Positions 13,601 through 25,600 of a stretch of 64,000 bases of DNA are shown here, piece after piece. The position numbers were made by a program, and so were the translations under genes. Where the stretch lies: contig JAWNZC010000351.1 in the NCBI GenBank assembly GCA_035771165.1, forward strand, positions 8,563,501 to 8,627,500, written 5' to 3'. A model generated the notes under the pieces. The model saw nothing but the letters and a program-made list of their open reading frames with translations. It searched no databases and was not told the origin of the DNA. Source of the stretch: Paragorgia papillata (lineage: Eukaryota; Cnidaria; Anthozoa; Scleralcyonacea; Coralliidae). Each line of letters opens with the position of its first letter. Positions within the stretch are counted from its first letter, which is position 1.

Positions 13601-16600
13601 TGATCAGGAATGAGCATCTTGGCATTAGCTCCCATTCGACGTAAGGCGGCACGTAGAGGCTGTAGAATACAGAAAAGAAAAAGCAAGAAGGATGTGATTA
13701 GTCATTAACAATACCACCAGACCTTCCCACAAAACCTTCCCATTGAAACTTATGCGTTATGTACATCCATTACCAGCCCAATCTCCAGTGAAGCTTCGGT
13801 ACTGTCTACACACACATTTTGGTTTGAAAACGCATTTTCTTTAATATGGTTAGATCTACCGTTCACACGAGAACTGCGGCATTTGTATAATTTGAACCGC
13901 GCATAGTACAATGGTATCAGATAATTTTCTCTTTATAAGTTACGTGGTGAAGCGGGGGAGGAGAAAAAAACCTCTGGTATAAGCGGTGTAATGATTGATC
14001 AAACCGACCCAATAAAACTATACCTATAGACCTTTTTAATAAGTGCAGTGTACGTTATTTTCCGCCAATAAAATTATTTTTAGCTTTTTTGGATTCTATT
14101 GAATATATACAAAAGCTAAGGGTCGAGGAACAGCAGGGAATTTTGTCTGCGCATGCGTCGCGCGAGGTGTCGTGGGGGAGTCTGGGGACTTCAAACACAT
14201 AAACAAAGATGGCGGTAATTTTTCCCCCCCACAACCCTTATGGCCTTATTTCCCCCAGAAAAAGGTGTATAGTTTGTAAAACTGCTTGGGAAAGGACACT
14301 GGAAACAGTCAGAAGCAGCCTCCCACAACGTGAAGAAATAGAAAGATATTTTAGTGAATCGTACGATATTAAATTGGGTGACAACGACTTGAGTACGTTG
14401 TGGTCAACATGCCGTGGCTTCAAATGCACGCAGTTTAATTGAGCTCAAAGCCCCATTTCCACAATTTTTAGAACAAAAAAGTGTCGTTAAAATTTAAGAA
14501 AATCAACTAAAGACTGACAATCGGTAAAAAATATTTTGAGGCAATCAGGCAGATTTTGCAGAAATTGACAATATTGGCATGTCGTCGCCGCAATGAAATT
14601 AGTGGCGAAGGCATGTCAAACTTATTGTAAGATCTGAGTGAGACAAAAAAACTGATTATATATTTCTATGTATACGAACGGAATTATACATAAATTTAGC
14701 ACAACGTTGTGGCAGTTAAGAGGTCTTGCTCGACATAAGACAGAATCTGAGTACGTTTTAAAGACAGCACTAACTAGTAAACAAGTCGTCGGATGAAAGG
14801 AATAAATACATAATTTACCCACTTTCCCCAATTTTCCCATTACGAAATACATCTCAGATATCAAAAGCAGTAATGGAATAAAATGAAACCAGCATTTAAA
14901 TTTTGGGGAAGAAGGCAGATTTCCAGTTATAGTCGATCGCACATTCGCTAACAATTTGACTCCAATGTGGCTTCTTCGTACCATCACTTCATCTTCGATA
15001 TTTATACACCTTCCTGGCTAAATGTCTTCTTTCACCTACCAGAAGAACGTCAGTGTCTCCACTAATTGGACAACATAGTTTAAAACTCTGGTTGACCGAC
15101 AGATTGTTAGTAAATCTTGAAGATATCTCTTGGTCGTCATACCTTCTCCACATTTTCAAAATTTCGCCACAGACGATAACAAAACACGATGAGCCCGCGA
15201 TATTTTTTAACAGTGCAAGACAAAATTCCCTGCTGTTGGGTCGAGGTTAAAAGAGATGACTCAAAGGGACCCATCCAGTCCTTTCGCGGCTTCTCCAAAA
15301 TATGTCGTCAAATTTGTTTTTTTTTCAAATTTGTCGTCAAGCTTCAGTCCCTAACCACAACAAAATCCCTAACCCTAATCAGAAATCTGGTTTACCGCCT
15401 AGCTTTTTCGAAAAACAAATTTGACGACATATTTTGGAAAAGCGCGAGTCATCCCATTTTGTCGAAACCATTCTATACTTATTAATTCAGAATTTGTTCA
15501 CTAGGTTTCTGATTGGATAACCCACAAATAGAGTAATATGATTAATAGGCGAATTTTAGGGTATCGCGCGCGCATCATTTAGCAAAGGAATTGGCGGGCT
15601 CTAAATGGGCTCCCCACAAAGTAAGCAATGGCAAACAGACTTGCTAGCGAGCCAACAACAGCAGAATAACAGTACGTGTTAAACATCCAGAAACTGTATC
15701 TATACTTTGTTGATTTTAAACAGTATGTTTACTTTGAGTGGAGCTTGCCAGTTTTTTTGAAAAATGATGCGCGCGCAAGACCCTGAAACTCGCCTATTGA
15801 ATCTATTGCCCCGTTTATCTATTACACTATGGTAAGTCTTCCTTACCCCGACATAGTAACTTGGTAGGTCACTCAAATACTTATCAAACATTTGCTTCCA
15901 TTTCGGTGTTGGATTTAACTTAAGAACTTTAAAAAGGTCGTCTAAAAATGTAAAATAAAATATAAATCAGAGGTTTTTATAGCATGCGAATACATGCCTG
16001 AGCGCCTTTAATATGCCTTCGACTCGGCCATGTCAAAAATTATTGTAAGGCGCATTTGAAAACCTTAAAGTTGAATTTGCGCGGTATAAATAAATGTTAT
16101 TATTATCGTCTATAAGTTATACAAACTATTTCCTTGCCTCGAACCAACCAATATGTACAGAGATTATACTTACCTAATAAAGGTATGAGAATTGGATAAT
16201 TATACGGCATAACAAATAAATTAACTGTGTTGAAATTAACACTGGCTTTCAAATAACCAAATGGATATCCTAATTCACTATTTTTGCCACTTCCTGATAT
16301 ATAGGTCTACAAAGGAAGCAAAAAAAATACATTGAGCCACACTATACCATACTGGTGAGTAAATTTGTTTCAACAACACGAAGAATTCAAGCAGAATTTC
16401 TAAGCAAAGCCTCGAAAAACTCCACTGGTTTGAAAACTCCACGGACGTTAAAAATGTCGCGGCCGGCTGCGACGCAGGCTATTTGGGAAGTTTTTTTATA
16501 AGTGTTTTCAACTTGAATTTGTTAAAGTTTCAGTTCAGTATTTTTGCAGTACAAGCTGTCGTAAGAAGTTAAATTCAGAAAGCTCTGAGCTCAGACGTAC

Positions 16601-19600
16601 GGTTTGACTTGTTCCCGACCCAGGTATAAATATCGTAAACAACCTCTGTCTACCATCGGAGTTCCAGTGGCTCAATGGTTAAAGCGTCCGGCTAGACAGT
16701 CAGAAATCTCCCACAGGCTTGTTACAACTTGCGGGGTTTGCATGCAGGCTTGTTACAAGCCGTTAGCAAGTTGCAACAAGTCTGTTGATTTTATTAGGCC
16801 CTACTAACAGACTTGCGGCAACAGATCTGTTACAACTTGTTGCGTGAAGAGCCGTGACAAGTTGATGGAACAAGTTGCAACAGGCCGGCTACAGACCTAT
16901 TACAACTTGCGAGTTTCTGGCTGTGTAGTACTCGAAAGGTTGTGGGTTAGAGTTCCGTCTGGAACTCCGAGTTTTCTGAGCTTGTACAGCAAAAACAACT
17001 GAAACTACGAAGTTTGTTGAAAAATCACGGCTTCGTCTCGCTGTTTAGATATCCTGATGAACCACTCTTCCTCGTGTATGGTATATTATTATTATATGAC
17101 TATTTTCGTGAGCGGTCCGGAACGTTAAATCCAGCAATTTGATTGGTTCCTGAGCCGTCCGGAATCTACCGTTCCGGACCGCTGAGAAAATTATATAAAC
17201 AAAATGAAAGTCAAGTCAGTATACACGCAACAAGAAGGATAATAAGTTCAGAACTACTCATTGTTCAAATATATCGTGCAGGTATGTTGTTAGAAATTGT
17301 ATTAAGCTTTCATTTGATGTATAGTTCAAGTTTGCATGTTATGTGAAACTTTTTAAAATGTTCAAAATGTTCGTAGCAATGTTCGTAATAATATAACATT
17401 TACTTCTCACAAATATTATAGAATTTCAAATGTTTTTTATTCAACTACGTAACGTACAACCTTGCGCGGTATGTCAAACAAAAGCAATTGAAAATGCTAT
17501 TTGGGGTAGAAAGTTCAGGATTCTAGCTAAACGGAAAGTACTTTAAAAATGGGGAAACATACGCCATTTTGGTTTAGTTCGCAAGAAAGATGGTGGCAAA
17601 TACGAACACTTTGTCAAGTTTTCACAGAACGTTTACAACACTTGTAGTCATATAATAAACTACTTATTGACCTCGCTTGTTCGGTCTGTATACTAGTGAA
17701 ATATCGGACCTCCGTTTTCTGCACGGACCTCGCTTCGCTGCGCTCGCTCCGTACTAAAAACGTCGGTCCGATATTTCACTAGTACAGACTTCACGCTCGG
17801 TCAATAAGTAGTAATTACATCGCAATTACTCACCTGCCAACAGTGAGTTGGTTTAACATTTTCCAAAATATACTGTGTCAGAGGTGATCTCTCTAGCTCG
17901 TATTTATCAAACGGTAATAAATCCATAATCATGGGTTCAGAGTTGACACACGAAAACAACACTGTGGGATCAGCTTCTCGTGGTTCCTGCAACAATCATA
18001 AAATTTCAAATCACAATACGACTAAAAATATTGCTTTTTGTGTTCTTGTAAAAGTACTTGTGAACAACAGATACATAAATCGATTTATGTATTAAAACGT
18101 TTAATACAAATACCCTTTTAATCGTCATTAATTTTAAATTATTAATTTTAAATTTCCCCAGCCCCAGTTTTAATGTTTGGTTCGTCAATGACGCAAATAG
18201 AAGCTATGCCCCCGAGCCGATATACCAAGACCAGATGATGCCCGGCTTGTAAAATACCTCAGAACATTTGGTACTAGGACTAGACCCCCCCCCCCCCCCT
18301 CAATCAAGACCATACGTCGATGGCCTTATTCAAAACGTCCCCCAAAACCAGATGCTTCCCAGGGAATCTAGTACTAGGACCAGAGCCCCCCCCTTTCAGG
18401 ACTTGAAACTGGCGATGAAAAGCGATGTACAAGCTCCCGAATTCGAGCTGAAAACTCGCCCTGCTCCCCTCGTTGCCAGCCTCGCGCGACACGCTACAAG
18501 CTAGCGACACTCAACTTTGTAATAATAAATAACATAGGTTGGCAAGTAAATTCACTAGTTGGAACAAACACTTGAAGAAATATACGTACTATTCAAAAAC
18601 CATAGAGAAAGCCACCGAGAAAACAAGCATTTCAACAACCAATGAGATGCTTTGTTTCAATTTGAATAAAATGACGAGTATTAAGATGAAAGCATCCCGC
18701 ATAGTCACAGCAAAAAAATTCGGCAAAGTACTGTAAACATTCAATAATTTATGGCCTTTCCGAACGGTTTTTGACAACAAAAGTTGCTGATAGGTTAGTA
18801 AATGTATCCGTGTTTACGTTAGCGTGCGAGCAGACGTTGTTGTTTTCTCGTTGGCTTTCTTTATGGTTTTGAATAGTACGTATATATTTCTTCAAGTGTT
18901 TGTTTCAAACAGTGAATCAGTTTACTTGCCAACCTTGTCATTTATTATCACAAAGTTGGGGTCATCACCTATACCTATACTAAGAAGGCTTCTGATCGGT
19001 TTAGATAACCAAACCACAACAAAACCCCATAGCTACCAAGTTGAGAGTATTCTGTAATCTGAAAACCAGCCGCCGTATATTTGACAAGATGGAAGGACTT
19101 CAGATTGTTCATTATATTCTATAATTCTATAATTATCCCAAATTAGAAACATGTCAACGAATCAGATTTCACTAGCAGGTTTCTTGGTAGTGACGTCACT
19201 GGACAGCATTATCCCCTATTGAATTCAGACGCCTCTCTCAGGAGTGAGAACGAGATGAGATCAGCGGCTGACTTTCAGTCTAGGTTACTTATAGCCAATC
19301 GGAAAACTCGTTTATATTAGGTAGGTAGGTAGGTAGGTCTTTTTTCAAGTTTGAATCTTTAATAGACCATACAAGTAATTAGCGACCTTTATATTTGGGC
19401 TGCCTATGATACCGACAATCGTTTTTGGCTTTCGAAATGTTTGTCAACTCTCAGCTCGTTGTTTTTTTGTTGTTGTAAATTTGGTCCTATGCCCTTTTTA
19501 ATCTCATAAGACATGGCTAGCCAAAAGCGGCTCAGATCTGACAAGATGGGACTGATGGCGTGTATTTGGGACATTTTTTTCGTGGGGCACCCGCAGTCCA

Positions 19601-22600
19601 GTTATATATAGGTCAGTGGGTACTAGGACTAAACGTCCCCTTCAAAACCAAATGCCCCTATTCGAAAGGCCAGAATTATATATCTGTAAAATAAATCTCT
19701 TACGTACCCTGTTATTTCTTACTCTTATTTTACAAAAGAAATGTATGCCTTGTGTTTATATAACCAAGTGAGTTTGAGAGGATTTCAAAAGTACTACTCA
19801 AAAACTCTCATCCTTGTATCCCCCTAATTAAATTAAATCTATTTTTGTAAAATATAGATTCTTACCAAAGATGTCATGGAATTATCTGGCCAAAATGATT
19901 CTGGAATTGGCCAATGACCACAAGGAGAATTGACCTTTGGATTAGTCTTGATGTAAATCAATCTTCTGCAACTATACCAGACGTTATTCTGCACAGTAGG
20001 TGGTAAGGGTGATGTCATATTATTGCGAGATGCCATGTTACTCTCACCAGGTGACAAGCCAGACTCCTCATTTCCAGATTGATTTCCATTCCTACAAACA
20101 TGTTCAGTCTTATAAGAAGGTGTGCCCAATGTTACTGCATCATCTAATACTCGAGACATTTTGTACAGCAGTACAGGGGCGTAGTCGCGTAGGACCCGGG
20201 GGCAGACAGGACACGCCCCCCAAACTTTGCCATAAAGTGCACTTTTTGCAATAGAAAAGTGTCTTTTTATGATAAAACATGTGCCACTAGTGTCCTTTTG
20301 AAGCTCTACCACCGACCAAAGTGCCTCCTTTTGAAGCGGTGCCCCTCCAACTTGCTAACTGCGCCACTTATTTTCTATTTCAACTTTGGTAAACTTTGGT
20401 TTAGAAGATAGAGAAGGACATGTAAGAATGTTTTGACACGTCAAGACATCGGTTCCACAATCCAATTACATTGCACAATTGCACTTAATATTTATCTTCT
20501 CTTGCACACTACATGTTACTCGACATTTATTTGGCATTTCAAGAATTGAAACAACACCCTTAAGGCTGATTTCTCGTGTTTTTTTCTCGCGCTTTTTTAC
20601 GTATAAAGGTTTCGCCCGCGTGCAAACGGATGAGTTAAAGCAACTTTAACTTTTTACGCGTGTTGATGCGCGCGCGCAATATTACTCAATCATAAACCGG
20701 AACAAGATGTAGATCACGTAAAATTTCCAGCATATTGATTATTTCGTTATTATTAGTTTTTATTATATGGCACAAGTTACTTCCGTTGAAATCGTGTGTT
20801 CTCATTGGCTGAGACGCATCACGTGCCGGTCGATAATTTTCTGTAATCGACCGGATTACGGATTTTGGCAGACATGTTGTTTGCAACTAAACAATGAAAG
20901 AAAACCGCAAAAATGTTGTGAATTCAATAACCTGAGGACTAAATTATGTATGAGTGGGACGATGAGCAATCTGGCACTGAGTTTTAGGATTCCGAAAGCG
21001 ATGACAACAAGAGCAACAACATTGAAAACGATGAGTCTATGTCACACGCTCGAGGTCACACTGTTGACAACGTAATGTAAGGTGTGTTGTTTCAAAATGC
21101 CATATAATAAACCTCTTATTAACCTCGTCCGCTTGGTCATTACGGAAAAATATCAAACCTCGGTCTTTATGTACAGTCAAGACCTTGGTCTGATATTTTT
21201 CCGTAATGACCGCGCTCTCGGTTAATAATAAGTTAATATCGTAGAATCCCTATGAGTAGTGGCCCCAGATATTTTCGAATTTAGCAGCTATGGGAAGCCG
21301 CTTCTTTTGGAGAGCCGTTTCCATAGGAGGAGCGCTACTTTCGGAATCGGAGTAAAATAGATAAGACTTGAGAGTCTGGTGCCGCCCAAAAAAATCGAGT
21401 TAAAGCTGACCGCAACTAAAAGAAGATAAACTTCATTACCCAGATAATTCTGCTGCTGCTTTCACCACATGGTTGAGGTGATTTGGTTTGCCTTCTCCAT
21501 CAGCTTCCGGCATTTGATTTGCTGCACCTGGATTTACACTTGCTGTAGCAAAAAATTACAGTTAAAAGCCAACCAAAAAAAAATTGCATGCAATATCTCT
21601 TAGGGTATACCCATTTTCCTCCATACAAGTTTACAGTATCCTATGTTATAATTGTGTTATTTTGGTTTTTGTAAGCATTTATGCATTCATTTATTCTTAC
21701 AAGACCATATAGTACTATACAGAGTGTTAAGACGGATTTCCAGTCATCGCACAAGATGGTTTGCAGCTCCCTGCGAGTATTTGCATCGAATTGAACATGA
21801 CTCATAGCGAAAAAAACACTGATCTCTATATAAACTGGATAGGCCATTCCCTATGGCCAGCAGTCAAACATTTCGTGCCAGTCGCCGCCATCTCACGTAG
21901 TGGAACATATGACGCATTGCGGCCTTAGAACTTGTTCCCAATCCCAAAGTTGACTGGCATAAGCAATCTTGACGTCAGCACGGTCAGATTATCCGGGGGA
22001 GGAATATTAAGTACTCTTTGCCGGGGAGTCGGAAAAGCCGTAAAGCAAACAACAGATGCCGGTTCGTTTAGTTTTCACTGTTTAACAACAAATACAGTCA
22101 AAAGATGGCAAGTACACAACACGAGATATTGTTAAGGCATTAAGATTACTACAAAAGTACAATTTAAGACTTGGAATTGAATTCTTCGTAGATTTTATAG
22201 TCTGTTTTTCAGTTTATATTATCGTGAAGTTTCTTCGTTGTCGGCACTGAAGAAAAACAACGAAATTTAAATGTTTTGCAGCTTAGTAATGGAAACAAAT
22301 GCAAGAAATTAGCGTCTTAAACCTTACTGCATGAGTACTTCTTGTGTCATTACATTCGTTTAAATTTTCTTAAAATAACTCTTTTTGTCTGTTTTCAATC
22401 TATGAAAGCTATGAACTTTCTTTTTGTCTGTTTTCAATCTATGAAAGCTATGAACTTCAGTGGCAGCCATCTTGGGTAGTGGTCACGTCATGATCATACA
22501 ACTGGCACGCAAAATCCGGCCTCATGCCCCATCCAGTTTTATTGAGATCAGAAAAAACAAGCACTGCGAGTTCTTTTTAATGCAGATGCAAGTACTCGCA

Positions 22601-25600
22601 GCGAACTGCGAACCAGTTTCTGCGATGACTGAGTTTCAGGTCTTAGCCAAAAGGAAATACATATTTTTCGTTTTATATCTGGCGTTGGGAAATATATAGT
22701 GATAGCCCTCAAACGTCAACGCACGGGGAAAAGATGCTTAGGGGTTGGGAAATCGCTTATCTCTAGTATGTTATATAGATAGTATCATGATTTGCAAATT
22801 TTATAATATTTTATAATATAATTGTTTTTGGCAGACCCAAATTAGGAATGTGCGATCTCAAAATGATTGGGAAAACTGCGTTTAACGCAGAATTTTTGGC
22901 TGTAGCTAACATTCCTGTACTTTGCAGAATTAACAAAACACACACAAACACAAAATACATTTTATTGGGGTGTTGGTGGCACAGTGGTTAGCGCACGTGC
23001 CTTTCACCTCTGCGAGCCGGGTTCGATTTCTGCTCTCAGCAGTTATCTGATTAAAAATTTCACCTTGGCCGCATGTGAGAAGATAGCCTGGTACCCTGGC
23101 TCAATTTCAAAAGAAATAAGGGCCAGGTAACCACTAATTACAATCTCGCGTCATTCAGGGCTAAATCCACTTGTACGTCTGCGCATGCACGAAATGCGCG
23201 AAAGTTTCAACCAATACAATAGGAAAGCAGAAATCTTTAGTGGTTACCTGGCCCATATTCTTTGATTGGACCAGGGTACCAGGCTAGTGAGAAGAGTGTT
23301 TCCAGTTTGACTCTACCAAACACCAGAGGTTTCCCCCAGGTACTCCAGTTTCCTCCTGTAGTAACACTGGACCAATGAGGGATGGCCCTTACTGGACCTC
23401 TAGGGATAACAGTTTAGATATAACTGATATAACTTAGTTCAGTTTACAGAATTAACAAAACACACACAATAACAAAATCAATTTTCAATTTTTCAATGTT
23501 GCACGTGCATGCATGCATGTAAACATGGGCACTAAAATGTTTTGCTTTAAAAAATTCCTCCGAGGTGGTGGACACTGATTTAGGTTAAAAAGTAGAGTGC
23601 TGCGTAAGCAGTGTTTTAAATGGATAGAGCAAAGTGAAAAGGTGGTAAATTGCAGGTTTTTGGTCGCATCAGAGAATTCAATATTTTACTGTGATGAAGG
23701 GCTCCGCTCGAAACGTCAGTATTTCGTTACCAAAAACCTCGGCAGTTTACCGCCTTTTAACTTTGCTCAATGATTCAGGTTAGCAACGTTAAATATGCAA
23801 TTAATTCGCTTTATTTCAATACTCTATGGGTAAATGACAGACTATACTGTATCTTCACCTCAATTTTGGTCTGCTTTAATTTGTTTTTTGTTGCCCATAT
23901 ACCCTTCCATGTTTCTCCTATAGTCACCTATACTGGTTGCTGCATTAGCATTCAACTATATCTACTCAAACAAAGTATAAATGTTAATACCTTCGGGAGG
24001 CTTATCAGGTCCACCGATTTTCTCAAAGTTAATTACAACTCCCATTTGAAACTTCAGAACCAGAGAGTCCAACACATTTGATAGAGACTTCGGTGAGGTG
24101 ATAACATAAGACCGTCCTAAAACACAAATATACATTATTATATGGCTGGGCTTGTTTTCGGGTCATTACGCAAACGGCGCACGCTGATTGGTTGCTGAGA
24201 GGTCCGGAAAAAGCTGTAATGCCCTCTCGGCACTGTGAGAGGGCATTACGTCCTTTTTAATGACCTGCAAGTTTTGGCGGGAAAATTACTGAGTTGATTT
24301 GAATGAAAATAAAAGCGAATTAGATATATTTGTTGGAAAATTTTGAAATATAATACGCCCTGAAACATCAGTGTTTCTTTTTATAAAAACTTCTTATTTA
24401 AAAGCGCGAAAAATAAAAGCCTAACAGGTGTAAACATGAAGCGAAACGAACAAGCTTAAAAGTAAGAACTAAGGTGAACAGCGACACCTGATCAAGACAA
24501 ACGTAGAACTAAAAACAGATAAGAAAACAAACCAAAAGCCATATAATAAAAGGCTTATTAACCTCGTTTTCTCGGTCTGTACGGGAAAGTATTTGCCCTC
24601 GGTTTCTCTCGCACAAACCTCGCTCCTTCGTCGCTCGGTCTGTACGAAAACCTCAGGCAAATACTTTCCCGTACAGACCTTGAACTCGGTTAATAAGCCT
24701 TTAGTAATGCCCAATCAATATTGGCACCCGAATAAAATACATGTACAGTACATTACTCAAGACCAGTTTAAACAGGAAAGAGTCAACGTGTTGGCAGACA
24801 CTGATATATGCAGGTGCTCGATTTTCCAATCTCAAACTCATTAATAAATTACGAGTCGAAAACAAAAGAAATCAGTACCGTGTATTGGTTTGGAAGGAAG
24901 GGAGAAATTACATAAATTAAGCAAACTTCACCACCTCTAATTTCACCATAGTTAATAGAACGTATACATAGTCGTCCAAAATCATTGTTCTATGTTTTTG
25001 TTCAGGTTCATGGAAATTTGTGCAACTTCATGGTATTGTATTTTCTGTATAATGAAGCAGTCATCCAATAGCAACGATCGGGTTTAATTAGTGTGGTCCT
25101 TCATTATCATGTGTTGTGGTGCCTCCTCGAGTCCTCATCACGTGTTCATAGAATTTACTTCCATATAAAGAACTCCATTGTCTTTCAACACGACCATTAC
25201 TTCAAGTTGAAGGACAATAGAGCTTCCAAACCATATGTTCTATTAACTATGATTTCATAACTTAATTTTCATAACTGAATTTTGCCAAAATAAAAGATCT
25301 ATTACCTACTACTGCAGTACATGTAGTCTATACAGTACAAATTTGTAAAGCTCTGGAAATAACCTACAGTACTATCAGTACAGTATATACTACTGGTACA
25401 TGTATTATTAAATACTATTTTCCACACCTGTAGCACATTAGTGTTACAAAATATGATAACATTTGCTCACCTCCAGTCACCTCACACATTGGTGTTATTA
25501 AATATTCATTTGCCGTATCAGCAATGACACCAGCCTGTTTGTCAAAACCATGAGGACTTCCAGGAAATTTGAGTAGCAGAGAAAACAGACGTTGATCCCA

